Shown: one piece after another, positions 31,893 through 43,654 of the stretch
How the letters are laid out: every line of letters starts with the position of its first letter
Numbering within the stretch: position 1 is the stretch's first letter
Notes under the pieces: model-generated
Database searches by the model: none
What the model was told of the DNA's origin: nothing
What the model saw: only the letters and a program-made list of their open reading frames with translations
Translations under genes and position numbers: made by a program
Assembly: GCA_036927565.1 (NCBI GenBank)
Contig: JAYESD010000005.1
Coordinates: 12,120,565 to 12,184,564 of the forward strand
Source: Tuctoria greenei
Lineage: Eukaryota; Streptophyta; Magnoliopsida; Poales; Poaceae
Direction: 5' to 3'
DNA length: 64,000 bases

Positions 31893-33884
31893 GAGGTCTT
31901 GTGATCATATATGCACTATGTGCATATTTGATCTTTTCCTTGTCAAAGATGTCACTTTGAGATGGATGTTTAACATGTGAAACATTGGATCCATCCTTTA
32001 CATTAGCCTTCTTACTAGAGCATGTGCAATTTTTAATAGTTGTTAACTTGAGATCTTGAGAAGGTGAGCTTTTAGAGGAGGAAGCGCCACTTTGCTTGAG
32101 TGGATCCACTTGAACTTCAAGGATTTTGTTAACTTTTGTCAAGTTAGCAAGTTTGTCCTTGACTGCAATGTGTGAATCTTCTAGTTTTGAGAAAGTTTCC
32201 TTACTCAAAGCTAGCTCAAGCTCAAGTGCCTTACTTTTCTCCTTTTCAAGCTCAAGAAGCTTTTCAACCTCTTGATATCTCTTCCTTTCACAGGTGAGCA
32301 TATCTTCTTGGCCGTTGATAAGCTCCTCCTTCTCAAAGATTTCATCTAACAACATCTTCATTTTTCTTAGTGCAGTTTTGCTCAATCCTTTAAGCATTTC
32401 CTCATTTTCACTAGAACTATCAAAATCATCATTAGAGGAATGTAAGGAGGGGGTGTAAGTCGAACATTCTTCTTGCCTTCCATAGCCACAAGGCAAGTGT
32501 GGTTGTGGTTCTCCCTTTCTCCCATGTTTGGGAAGAGTGTAAACATCTTTGTCAGCTTCTTGATGGCAATTGTTGCCATCTCATCTTCATCATCCGAGGA
32601 GTACTCGTCGTTTGAGTCCCACTCCTTGCTGATGTGCGCTTTATGGGTTTGCTTCTTTTTCTTAAAATCTTCTTTTCTTGCGACTTCACTTCTTACTTCA
32701 CTTCTTTCTTCTTCTTGTCTCATATGGACTATCAACCATAAAGTGTTCGTATTCGCTGCAGTTGTAGCGAGTACGTCGAGCCTTGGATTTTACTTTTTCC
32801 TTATTCTTTCCTTCACTTGAGTTGTTGCCTCTTCTTCTTACCATCACGCGCTTGAATCTTTTCATGAATAACACCATCTCTTCATCATCCATATATGTTC
32901 TTACATCGTCGGTGTCTTCTTCTTCTTCATATGTCTCACGAGTCTCCTTCCCTTTGGGCTTGCAAGTCGCCTTGAGGGCAACCTCATTCTTCTTGGATGA
33001 GGTAAGTTCAACTAAGTATTTGACATATTTAGTTTTTTTCTCCATCATCTCATGATTGATAATTTTGCCAAGGACTTCATCGGGGGTCATTTTGTGGAAC
33101 CCCGAGCTTTCCCTTATCATTGAGCACGAAGTGACATTCTGAGGCATGAAGGCTCTTATCATCCTTTTTACAACCTCATGATTAGTACACTTTTTGCTTC
33201 CATAAGCATATATCTTGTTGATGAGAGTCTTCAAGCGGTTATACATCTCTTGAGGAGTTTCACCATCTTATATGACAAATCTCCCCAATTCTCCCTCAAG
33301 CATCTCAATCTTCGCTTCACGAACGGGGCAGTTTCCTTCATGAGTAGTCTTGAGTGTATCCAAAATGTCTTTGGCAACTTTAAGTTCATCCACTTTGGTG
33401 AACTCTTCTTGACTTAAAGATGAAGTAATCACCACAACGACTTGTGCATTGCGATAAATTGCTTGTTCTTGCTCCAAAGTGAGTTCTTCATCGTTGTGGG
33501 GGACGTCCAAACCTGTACGCACTATACGCCAAAGACTAGGATTAAGTGAGATAAGATGCATCTTCATATTATATTTCCACATTGAGTAATCATTTCCTTC
33601 AAACCGTGGAGGTCTTTCCATGGAAATAGAAAGATAGTTATTGTAGTTGTTAAGCTTCTCATAATTAAAAGGATACCGGGAGTAGTCTTGATAACTACCC
33701 CTTTTGGTTTTTCATCTTCCTTTTTACCCCTATGGCTTAGAAGCTTCTTCCTTAGAAGCGCCTTGAGTTCACACACTTCTTCATCATCGTGTTCGTGCTC
33801 CTTGAGCACACCGAACGCCTTGGGGTCTTGTTCGTCTCCAATGATGGGCATTTCCGGGATCTTGTAGGTCTTGTCAGTGGCCAT
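31893..33884 (-). pseudogene. gag of Copia-A
   Basis: The probable start is ATG 33884, about 40 bp after the PBS. A capsid-like part follows (RPPRFEGNDYSMWK near 33610; frame change between 33621 and 33680), a stop at 33268, then TPQEMYNRLKTLI. The zinc knuckle near 32740 is degraded (YNCSEYEHF...DSPYE, with the first and last Cys lost). The C-terminal part is a long Glu/Lys/Leu coiled coil (31900-32400). It ends at the SIRE insertion and continues at 7464. Confidence 0.85.
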
Positions 33885-33924
33885 TTGTCTCTTCGAGCGG
33901 TGAGTCTCGTAAAAGGAGAGCATT

Positions 33925-33936
33925 GCTCTTATACTA
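33925..33936 (-). other. Primer-binding site of Copia-A (decayed)
   Basis: The minus strand reads TAGTATAAGAGC, two mismatches from the initiator tRNA-Met site TGGTATCAGAGC, two bases inside the 5' LTR. Confidence 0.75.
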
Positions 33937-34704
33937 ATTGAATGTGCCCTAGAGGTGGAGGCTGAATAGGCGTTGAAAACTTTTCTCGCAACACTTAACA
34001 GATTCATCAAATACAGGAGGGCTGGACTAGTCCGTGTGTTGGTACGGACTAGTTCGGTATGCTAATTATACTAATGAAAAGATAGACTGTTTAATGTATT
34101 CTCCTAAATGTTATAGCATCAGAATTAAGTAAATTATTCTAACAACTTGTGTAAGTTTTAGGATGATTGATTTAAACGAGGAATACAAGATTAATATAAG
34201 TTGTAAGATTAATCATCCCTATGCCTTAGATGATGACTGCAAAAGTAAATAACAAGAACACAAGAGACAATGATTTTTTACCGAGGTTCGATATCACCAA
34301 AGAGATCTACATCCTCATTGAGGAGCCCGCGCAGAGTCGGGTCATAATCAACCCTTTACCTCTTCAAGTCACAACAAAGACCGACTTGAATTCCACTATC
34401 ACGGGAGCAATCACCAAGTCATTGGGGCAACCTCACACATTGAGGGCTCCCACAAAATTACAGAGACAAAAGCGATCAAACACACTCGAAAGATTTACAA
34501 CAGATGCAAGAGTGTATAAGAGATCAAACCCCAAGAGCTTAGCAATGCGTAGAAGATGATCTCCCTATCCCAAAAGATTTAACATTTAAGGACATTAGAT
34601 GTGTGGGGAGAGGTATTTCTGTGCTCTTGGGACGAGTGGCGGTGCTAGGGTTCTTAGTTGTTCATTGTTGTGTACAGTTCCTATTTTGTGGGGTCATGGA
34701 TCAC

Positions 34705-34714
34705 CTATTTATAG
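34705..34714 (-). promoter_or_regulatory. TATA box of the Copia-A LTR
   Basis: The minus strand reads CTATAAATAG, about 40 bp downstream of the nearest motif site. Confidence 0.75.
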
Positions 34715-34753
34715 AGTTTCTAAAAAAGTTACTGTTAGGGATCCCGACGGCTA

Positions 34754-35127
34754 GACTAGTCTGCTCTGGTGATCAGACTAGTCCGGTGTGCTGTGTAAAA
34801 CTTGCGTGAATTGTGCAGCACACTTGAAACCCTAATTTGTGTGAGGTGCACCAGACTTGTTTGTATGGAACAGAAAGTTATCCGGACTAGTCCGTGATGG
34901 GTCCAGAGACTCAATCGTACTAGTCCGCAACTGGACGAACTTGTCCAGTGCATGGTGATACGTGTTGGGTTGACATAAGACAATTGAACGGACTTGTCCG
35001 ACCCATATTTGTACTTGTCCGATTGAGTTCAGTGAGTTGAACGGACTACTCTAGTGTTATTCCGGACTTGTCCTTGTGAGAACAGAAAGTTGATCGGACT
35101 AGTCCGCTAGTGAACGGACTTGTCCGG
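34754..35127 (-). repeat. Phased array of CGGAC(T/A)(A/T)GTCCG sites in the Copia-A LTR
   Basis: Core positions are 34754, 34776, 34854, 34885, 34918, 34938, 34991, 35012, 35044, 35065, 35097 and 35117. Distances are 22, 78, 31, 33, 20, 53, 21, 32, 21, 32 and 20. This is the same motif and the same alternation of about 20-21 and 31-33 as in the solo LTR at 1937-2295, although that LTR is Ty3/gypsy. The array lies upstream of the minus-strand TATA box. Confidence 0.9.
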
Positions 35128-35414
35128 TGCTTCAGTGAATTGCTTAATTAATTGATTTTAACTCTTACCCTCTACACAAAGGTACAAGCTCTTGGGATAT
35201 GTCTCTCACACACATCCTATACATTGATATCTACTTTTTGCTTCCTTTATCATTTGGGCTTTTCCTTTTCTCACTCCTCATTTTTCACCTTTTTGAGTGC
35301 AACATAAGTTCTAGTCTTTGTAGACCCGCATTCATCTGAATGAATTCATTAGGATCTCATTTGTTTGTCATTAATCATCCAAAACCCACAAGGAAATGCC
35401 TAGATGCACTTTCA

Positions 35415-36540
35415 GGAAACTTGGATTTGGGCACATAAAAATCTTCCCAAGTCGAGAATGTCTCAAGAAGATTAGACCAAGCAACACGAATCTGCACGGT
35501 AGCCGCGTTTCCTTTTTTTTTAACAAGCCGGCGCTCCAAGATTTTGACAGGTTCAGAGTGCCCCACATATCTTGGTGCTGATAAGGAACTAAAGACAGGA
35601 GAGAAATCCGATGTAAATGATTTCAATTATGAAACATGAAACACTGAATGGATCGAACTGGAGGCTGGGAGTTCCAATTTGTAAGCAACCGAACTTATCC
35701 TCTCGAGAACTTTATAAGGACAAAATAACTTACAAACAAGCTTTGGATATGGCCTGTGAACAACAGATTCTTGAGCATAACGTTGGAGTCTGAGAAGTAC
35801 AAGATCCCCAACTACAAACTGTTGGTCACTTCTGTTTGCATCAGCATAGAATTTCATTCGGTTCTGGGAAGTGTGAAGATGGTCTTTCAGCTTTTCCGGA
35901 AATAGCTGCCTCTCTTTCAAAATTTTAGTAACTTCAAAGTTTGCATATTCATGCAAGGATGGAATGAAACCCAGAGAAGACTCAGTACCATAAAGTGCCT
36001 TAAATGGAGAGCATTTCAGTGAAGTGCGGTATGGTGAATTGTACCGAAGCTTAGCTAGGGAAGCCAGTTGACCCACTTTGTTGGAAAATCATGCACTACA
36101 CACCTAAGGTACATTTCTAGGCATTGATTCACCCACTCTGTTTGGCCATCTGTTCGAGGCTGATAGGCTGAGATGAGTTGAAGTTTGGTGTCTAACAGTT
36201 TGAATAACTCAGTCCAGAATGAGCTAGTAAAAACTATGTCCCTGTCTGAGACAATTGTGTTTGGTATACCATGCAATTTAACCACGTTGTGAATGAATAC
36301 TTAGGCCACATGTTGATCAGTATAAGGGTGTTTCAGAGGGAGAAAATGGTCATTTTTTATCAGTCTATCAAACACAACAAGAATTACAATGTAAGCTTCA
36401 AACTTGGGCGGTCAATCTATAAAGTCCATGGACAGATCCTTCCAAGAGCTCTTTGGAATTGGAAGAGGTTGCAAAAGTCCAACAGGTTCGTAATGCTCAT
36501 GTTTTGCCTAATGAAAAACTTGACATTGTTCGATGTAATT
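35415..36540 (-). pseudogene. Chromovirus G: integrase core, C-terminus and chromodomain (left piece)
   Basis: Minus-strand codons from about 36540 give PLPIP, the integrase core (KLHGIPNTIVSDRDIVF, then PRTDGQTEWVNQ with the catalytic Glu), the GDLVLLRLQ region and, from 35626 down, a chromodomain-like segment (ILERRLVKKKGN...VAWSN...STWEDF). The chromodomain marks it as a chromovirus. Copia-A cuts it at 35414 and CRM-2 at about 36541. The other piece is at 58326-59359; the zinc-finger part of integrase between the pieces (about 80 residues) is missing. Confidence 0.85.
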
Positions 36541-36969
36541 GTTTGGTGTTCTTGTACTTTATGAAAAGCTTAAGAAGTTATCTATAACTTTCATATTCAT
36601 TAGATTCCCAAAAAATAGAGTTATCGAGGTCAAAATTGCATTAGATCCGAATCTGTTATTGACCTAGAAATTTTGAACAGTCTGTATTTCGGGGGCAATA
36701 TCTCCTATTGTTATGATCCAAAATAGGTCTTACATATACAGAAATTAAAGAGGAGAGATAGATATATAATCTTTCTATTCAATTTTTTTAGATTTGGGGC
36801 CTTTAAAGGTGCTTAATTGTCCTTAGAAGATTGAGCAGGAAATCTGTAACAGACCTACGAGATATCTTTAAATGCTTTGCATTGTGTTCTACTTTTGCAA
36901 CACATTCTGAAAAAAAACAAAGAAGACAAAAGAAAAAGGCAAGTGCAAAAAAAAAGATACAAAAGCCGA
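36541..36969 (+). other. Leader of CRM-2, left piece
   Basis: No gene. It matches 44014-44420 of the CRM-1 leader (for example ATTGCATTAGATCCGAATC near 36636 and 44102). It is A-rich towards the end and is cut by Tat-2 after GCCGA; the leader resumes at 52496 with GCCGC. Confidence 0.85.
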
Positions 36970-37803
36970 TGTTGGAGTGTTTTTTCGGCAATTCTCCCAA
37001 TACTACCGTTGGTAGCCCGCGGAGTTTGTAGTTCGGTATTGGGTGCACAGAGATTCCGAAGAGTATGGCAAATGGACACAAGGATTTACTTGGTTCGGGC
37101 CGCCTGAGCGTAATACCCTACTCCACGGGGTGTGTAGCTGTTATATTGAGCGTCTAGAGAGTTGTCAGCCCAGAGACTGTGTTGTGTATTGTCGACCAAT
37201 CCTTTTATAGTACAAGGACCGGTCGTTACACCGTTAGCCTGGCCCGACATGTGGCCCTGGCGGTTACTAATGCTTAATACACAATTAAAGAGATTAATTA
37301 CCCTTAATAGCATGGTAACGGGCTTGACAATGTCGTTACCGGTATTAAGGGCCCTCCGATCGTGTGTCATTAATATGGTATTAATGACACTTAATTGGGT
37401 CTTGAAGTCTTTGATTGCCCCTTAAAGGTCCGAGCCGTTGGGGGTCCACCAGTCTGATTGTTAAGGCTGAAGGTCCGATGTTTGGACACGTGGCAGCATC
37501 GGAGCTATCCGTCTTGGGACGGGTAGGTCCGGTGTAGATGTACACGTGTCAGTACCAGAGCTTCCCTCTGTCGAAGGTTAAGTCCAGAGGTGCCGCTCAA
37601 GTGTTTAGCCCGGAGCTATCCCATGTGTGGGATGTAAGTCCGGTTGCAGTATACACATGGCAGCACCAGGACTAACCCTAGATGGGAGTCAGGTCCGGTC
37701 CCGCATGACACGTGGGGTCTTTGCGGGTCTTCAACTCAGACAGGTGAAGTTCCTTCGGTCTTTTTGTAGTCCCAAGGGGTATACGGTACGCAGGGTACTG
37801 ACA
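36970..37803 (-). repeat. 3' LTR of Tat-2 (834 bp)
   Basis: Followed by the same PPT sequence as Tat-1 (37804 on). CACGTG boxes at 37487, 37543 and 37709, with a mutated one near 37655. The first half is related to the Tat-1 LTR but clearly diverged. Confidence 0.9.
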
Positions 37804-38342
37804 GTGGCCCCCTGGGCCCACCTCTGGGAGAGACCTTTTGGATGTAGTCATTCTGCCAGAGGTGGGTCCATCCTTCGATTTTTGTGTCGTGTCTTCAAGG
37901 ATCTTCGGATGTGCCGTTGGTGGTAGTTCGTAGTTAAACCATCGCCGCGTGGCATATCCTGGATGCGACAAGTGAGATCTTAGCGTGCGGATCTCACGCA
38001 ATTAAAGGTCGCTGGTTCCCGATACAAAAATCGTATCGGTTCCGCGCGCCTTGTCAAGCCGCCGCCTTCGGGTTTCCTGCCTTTCATGATTACAACCGTT
38101 CGCCTGGGGTAAGGACCTCGACTTGATCGTCGGGGTGGCCCCAGGCCCCCTTGTCATTGGCAGGGTGAAGTTTTTGACTTGTATCGTCGGCTTCTCTGCG
38201 GTTTCCATCCAATTGTTGTGGGGGCTTACTTAAGAAGGAAAGCGTGCATCGTTTGGGGGGTTCTTTACGCCTTCATTCGATCTTGCACTCAAATCCTCCA
38301 AACTTTTGCTTGCTTTTCGTCCCTAGCCCCGCTTGTGCTGCT
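37804..38342 (+). other. PPT and leader region of Tat-2 antisense ORF
   Basis: Conserved counterpart of 8389-8925. No gene and no clear TATA box. Confidence 0.5.
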
Positions 38343-41300
38343 ATGGAGTTGGGTCTCCACGAGAGCCGACTTAAGACCGATGGCAACTTGAAGAAGGTCC
38401 GGGCCCTCATGGGGTGGTCCAGTGACTTCTTCAACCATCAGGTCCGCGCCGGCAAGCTTCCATTCGAGAAGGAGCACGCCGGCGACATGGTGTACTTCTC
38501 CGAATACGCCATGGTGGGACTGATCTCACCCTTTTCTTATTTTCTCTTGATGCTGCTAGACTTCTATGATCTGCAGCTGTACCACCTTGGCCCCCACTCC
38601 ATTCTTTTGGTGTCGATCTTTGTCCACTTCTGCGAGATGTGGGTGGGTATTCCTCCTTGCGTCGAGCTCTTCCGCACCTTCTTCACCATCCAGACAACCG
38701 GCAAGAGTGACGAGTACCTTGGCTTCTATCACTTTGTGAAGCACAAGAAGTGCCCGTACAAGTACTTGCGGTCGTTCCCTTCTGGCAAGTGGGACGACTG
38801 GAAGAAGGATTGTATTGTCATCAGGACAGAGGAGCATGAGAGGCTAGAGTTGCCCGTTGGCCTCCCCAATGTTGACACTGAAGCTTGGAGCAAAGTTTCG
38901 GTGTTATCGGACTCCTTCAACCCTGCTCTGACCAGGATCCGCCAATGCGTGGAAGGAGGGGTGACTCCTCAAGCGGTATTTTGCAACTTCCTGGCCAACA
39001 GGTGGGCTCCGTTGAAAAAGGGGGAGAAGCTTGCTTGGGCCCTTAACAACGTGATGGACGATGACCGGATCGAAACCGGGTTGAGATCCAACCTGGAAGG
39101 CGCTACCCTAGAGCTTCACCTCAAGAAGTTACAACATGGAATCAACGTCGAGGGCGACTACTTGTCTCCTTCGGCGGCTTTCCTCCCTCTGAACATGGAG
39201 GCAGAGTTTAGCAGGGAGCTTCGACGGAAGATGCCGGTGCTTGATGACCTTGGTGTTGTTGAGAGCGTTCGACCACCAGGTTGCTGATCTCCGGAGCTTC
39301 CGAGGGTGGCCCCCCTTCCGTCCCGGAACATAGAGTTGAAGTCGTGGGCAAGGGAAAAGAGTTGGCCAAGCCCTTGAGCCGTAAAAGGAAGCTGAAGCAC
39401 TCTGATGGGAGGTCCGTCAGGCCTCCTCCTTCCACAGCGGCTCCTTCTCCCCGGAGGGGGAGGTCTTCAACGGCGGCAACCACTCCAGCATCGGCATCTC
39501 CCTGGGGTGCTAGTTCCGGCCATGTGGCTACAGTACCAGGACCAGCTGAAGGCTCTGGGTCCGGAAGTTCTTCTCGATCGAGGGGGCCCTCGACCAAAGC
39601 AGCACTGACGGTTGCGGCAAGCTCCGGGGAATCTTACAAAACTTACATGCAAGTGGCGACAGAGTCTAGTCCTGAGCGTCCGGAGAAGAGGTTCCGTGCT
39701 AACTGGTGTGGAAGCCTTCCAAGGTAAATTTTGTTTTTACCTCAATTGGTTGTTTTGTGTTGTAACTGTGTTTTGAGTGTCTTCATCCTTCATCCATAGG
39801 GTACCTAAGAGAGGGGCTGAATCTCCTGTTCCTGCCACAACATCTGAAGCTGTGCAGGCGAAGGCTCCGGCTCCGATCCCAGCGTCGCCCCAAGGAGTGG
39901 CTGAGGCTGCGATAGCTCCGGCACCGGCTGTCGTGGTCTTGGACCTAGACTCATCCCCAGAAGCTCCCGTGGTAGCACCGGACCACGGTAATGAAGATGT
40001 ACCAGCGGCACCAGCCCCGGAGGTTGAAGCTCCGGGTTTGGATGCTATAATGGTGGATGCTCCGGCCTAAGAGTCAGAGGTAGCTGCGATTCCAGCCCTA
40101 GAGCCGGATGTTGTTGAAGCCCCGACAGTTGAGCCGGTGGTTGATGAGGCCCCGACGGTAGAGCCGGTGGCTGATGAAGTTTCGGCGCCCGAGCCGGTCG
40201 TCGAAGAAGTTCATGCGCCTGAGCCGGTTGCTGCAGAGGTGCCGGCGCCCGAGACCCTGATGGTCGAAGCACCAGTGCCTGAGCCGACGACGGAGGAGGC
40301 ACCAGCGTCGGAGCCGGAAGTGGCTTCAGATCCATCAGGATCTTCAACGCCTGCCCCGGAGGTGCCCATGCCTGAGCCAGGGTGCCAAGATGAAGCTGTC
40401 GGCCCCCCGCCTGAGGGGCCAGTTGTTGATGACCTGGAGGTGGGACCTTCGGAGCCAACTCCAGAGGTTGAAACTTCTATTGCAGGACCTTCCTCGGCGG
40501 CGGCCGAGGCTATCCCGGAGGACGGCCCTAGTGCCATGGAAGCTCAGGGGATCGCTCTTGTAGAGTGGGACCAAATTTTTGTCACAGAGAACCCGCTGGA
40601 ACCGGTAGAGATGACCCTGGCAGGTCCGGACCTGATCTCTCTGTCGTTGTCTATTGACAACACCTGCTCCAGTCTTCGACAGGTTCAGCTGGCTTTTTAC
40701 CACGACAGCAAGGCTCTAGAGGAGGAGCGTCAAACTCTTAGGAGGTGGCACAACCGGCTCCAATTTGAGACCAAGCTGGCGCAGTTGAGGCTGGCTGATG
40801 ACAAAGAGTGGGTGAGGAAGGAGAAGATCCGCCTGGAGTACTGGGGTAAGCTGCTGGATGAGAGGGAAAGCATGACACGATCCCTTGACAACCAGTCCCG
40901 GACCATCTACGAACAGGCCAAAGCTGCTAATAATGCAGTGGATGATCACCAAGAGAGGCTCGACGCCATCCACGCCAGTCTCGTCAAGCGCCGGGAGGCT
41001 CTTGAGGAGCGGGAGAGAAAGCTCGAGGATGAAGAGCAAAAACTCCTGGAGCTGCGGGACAACATCGTGATGAGGGAAGAAGAGCTTACTCGGAGGCTAA
41101 CTCTGGGTGACAAGAGTCTCGAGGAGCACACCAAGAAATTGGACGAGCGCTGCGAGAAAGAGGAGAAGAAGGTCTGGCAGCGAGGACAGGAACTCCATAG
41201 GAGGGAAACTAACGTTGCTGTCAGGGAGAAGAAGGTGCGGGGCCGAGAGAAGGGCTTGGTTAACTGCCGGAACGAGATCCACCTCCGGGAGTAAGAGCTC

Positions 41301-41792
41301 AATAAACTCGAAAGGCAGGTTGCTAAAAAGATTCAGCAGAATGCCAAAGAGGTGAAGCGTCTTGCTCGGGAGAACTCAGAGCTTGCGGCGGCGAGAAGAT
41401 CCTAGGAGGAGATGCGGAGTTGCAAGGTTGCGGAGTCCCAACAAGTTTGGGACTTCCTGGGCAAAGCCAACGACGCACTGAAGCCAATGGGTTTTAGTCC
41501 CGTGCATCTGGATGATCCAGAACCGGAGCTGGAACAAGCGTTGCAGGCGCTGAGTTCGACAGGCAACAAGCTCACCAAAATGGGCGATGTCATCGTGGAC
41601 CAGCTGGAAACCGAGGGAAAATCCCTGGCCAAGAGCGTCACAGAATTTGTTCTGTCGTGCTACACAAGTCGGGACCCCCAATTCCCCCTAGACCCGGTGC
41701 TCCAAGGCCCCATCGACGGAGAAGGAGAAGCTGCCCAGGCCAGCGTTTCTGAGGTTGCCCAGAAGGTCGCCTCGTTCTTCCATAGGGTTTAG
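38343..41792 (+). pseudogene. Antisense ORF of Tat-2, two exons, Transposase_28 domain
   Basis: ATG at 38343 opens a Transposase_28-like segment uninterrupted to about 39280, better preserved than in Tat-1 (Ser codon where Tat-1 has TAG). A frame change near 39285 leads to the Ser/Pro-rich part. Exon 1 ends at 39723; a 76-bp T-rich GT-AG intron follows (39724-39799), and splicing keeps the frame into VPKRGAE. Exon 2 has Pro/Ala/Glu repeats, a long coiled coil (40690-41300) and the conserved C-terminus ending HRV at 41792. In-frame stops lie at 40068, 41292 and 41403. The product is unlike gag, pol or env; its role is unknown. Confidence 0.82.
39724..39799 (+). other. Probable intron in the Tat-2 antisense ORF
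   Basis: Starts AAG/GTAAAT, ends CATAG/G, 76 bp, T-rich, with CTGTAAC-like branch candidates. Removing it joins two segments in one frame (phase 2), whereas reading through meets TAA at once. Tat-1 has the homologous stretch at 10318-10395 with the acceptor AG changed to AA. Confidence 0.7.
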
Positions 41793-42829
41793 GACCATCT
41801 CTTTGTAGCTCCTGCTTGTATCCTTTCTTCTTTTTCTCCAATTTTAATCTCTTGTCTCCAGATGAATGAAATCCAAGTTTTTTATGAATATCATTTTTTG
41901 TCTTCAACACCTTTGTCCCACTTGGCCCCCTGGTAGATGTACGCAATTTGATTGTGAACATGTACCAAGAGGATATAACGATTGTTGAAGACTCGCGTGC
42001 TTCAAACTTGTAGAGCGTAGGTCTGAAGTCTTTGGTAGTGAAGGCCCCCTGAGACTATCGGAGCTTAAGGGCTCTGGCCTTGACCATCATCGGAGCTTGG
42101 TAGCTCTGGCTGTGGTCTCCATCAACGCATAGAGCGTTGACAGTTAGTCCTCTGGAGTCTTCCTACCATTTTTTGTTCACTTTGACGGCTAGCCCCATGG
42201 CTTTACCGGAGCTGAGCGGTTCCAGCGATGCTTGCTATCAATGTTTAAAACATCGACTACAAGCCATCTAGGGGATGTTGGAGCTTTAATAGCTCCGGCT
42301 TAATTTACCATCATCATGAGATCTTTATTTTTCCTGCACACTGAAGTCAAGAAAAATAGTAAAATTCATTTCCTATCTATAAGTCAGTTGCGACTTAATA
42401 TTCTCATAAGAAATTTTTGGGCCGAGCACAATTCTTCATACAATCAAGTGCACTGAGTTGTTTTCTCCAAGTCCAATTGTTTTCAGGACTCGCCTTACTT
42501 CGGCCTGTCGGGGTGTAGGTAGAGTGGCGTACTTAGAGTGCAGGACCAGGCTAAGTCGATAGCACACTCCGGACCTAGATTGGCTGGCGGCATTCAGGCA
42601 AGTGAGCCATTCAACAACATGGAAAACCGGAGGAATTAACAATGCGACTCAAGTTGTAAATGAATTAGTCGATCTAAAAAATTCTTGAGAATCGCACAAC
42701 TTCTTTATAGACAAGAAAGAGAAAAATAAAAAATAATGAGCTTGTACAAAGTAAATGCATGTGGAGTCTGTTTTCACAGAAAGATGTCTTTCATTATAGG
42801 TCCGGGGTACAGGGAAAACAAGTACACCC
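41793..42829. other. Spacer of Tat-2 left of CRM-1, with CGGAGCT palindromes
   Basis: No gene. Decayed CGGAGCT-N4-AGCTC(C/T)G repeats at 42059, 42091, 42207 and about 42279; the first pair is 32 bp apart as in Tat-1. A possible polyadenylation region follows the aORF stop. The spacer continues at 45894-46109 beyond CRM-1. Confidence 0.65.
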
Positions 42830-43654
42830 TGATGAGGACATCACTCCTATGCATATACACAACACTCCATTCAACATACAAGATGCAATCAATAGGATTC
42901 ACACACATCAATTAATTTTAGAGGTGAACTCATTCTTATATGTTTTCTTATATATTTTTGAGAATAGATTGCTACCTAATGACTTAATTGTGATTAGGAT
43001 CCATAGAGAAGTTAAAGGAGTAATTAGAGGAAGATTTAGGGGCGTGGAGGACTAGAGGATACGTTCAAAGAGGATGGAAACCGACCCCAATTCAAAATAG
43101 TGTCTAACTCGGAGTCCAGGAGAAGTACGCACTAAAACGGACGTCCAGGATGCATACCAACTCCGTTTTGGACGTTCCACATATGCACGGAAAGGGGAGA
43201 GGATAACCTTTCCAATGGCACTGGTCCCATATCAAAATTCCTTCAGAATCAACGGGAATCGTCAAAATAAAATCGAGTTCAGAATCTGTCACGACCGCAA
43301 CACCCCCTTGGACGTCCTCCCACCTATATATACTCCATAGTAGCCGCCATGAAAAATTGGGTTTTGCTTAGATTAATAATATCGCCGTTCTATGGTTTGT
43401 GAAACCCCAACTTCGCAATTTCAGATCGTGTCTACCTTGTTCTTGCTTGTGTTCTCGGTTGCACTTGCAGGAATTAGCCTTCTTGGCGAGGTCAATCGTG
43501 TGAAGCACGGTTGATAACCAACGGAGCGGTGGTGTAGTGATTGCAGGGGTTTTTCGTGTTCTACTCGAGAGCCTTGGATCATCAACGTCGAGATCTCCAT
43601 CAATTGACTTATCCATTACCTTTCAGAAGATCGGGCCTAAACCTTTTCCTATCA
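42830..43654 (+). repeat. 5' LTR of CRM-1 (825 bp)
   Basis: Matches 57442-58325 of CRM-2 through most of its length (for example ACGGACGTCCAGGATGCATA near 43137 and its counterpart near 57740), with clear divergence in the first 200 bases. Confidence 0.85.

Larger units (their letters stand above)
1..35414 (-). mobile_element. Copia-A: SIRE/Maximus-like Ty1/copia element, minus strand, fragmented
   Basis: This element reads right to left: 5' LTR (33939-35414), PBS, gag (31893-33884), protease and integrase (6062-7464), RT (4606-6061), RNase H (1131-1805), spacer, then the start of an env-like ORF at the window edge. Its 3' LTR lies left of base 1. It is split by a solo LTR (1806-4605) and by a 24.4-kb SIRE composite (7465-31892), both flanked by perfect 5-bp duplications; subtracting the composite makes the gag-pro reading frame continuous across GAGGT. 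The 5' LTR abuts chromodomain codons of chromovirus G at 35415, so Copia-A inserted into G. The candidate target duplication on that side is GGAAA; the other side is not visible. Stops and frameshifts are spread through it, so it is inactive. Confidence 0.88.
33939..35414 (-). repeat. 5' LTR of Copia-A (1476 bp)
   Basis: Bounded by the PBS on one side and by TG/CA ends. In minus orientation it starts TGAAAGTGCATCTAGGC, related to the SIRE LTR start, and carries the same conserved ATTAATGACAA block just inside. It has a CGGAC motif array (34754-35127), a TATA box (34705-34714) and a pair of sites downstream (34025, 34047). Confidence 0.85.
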
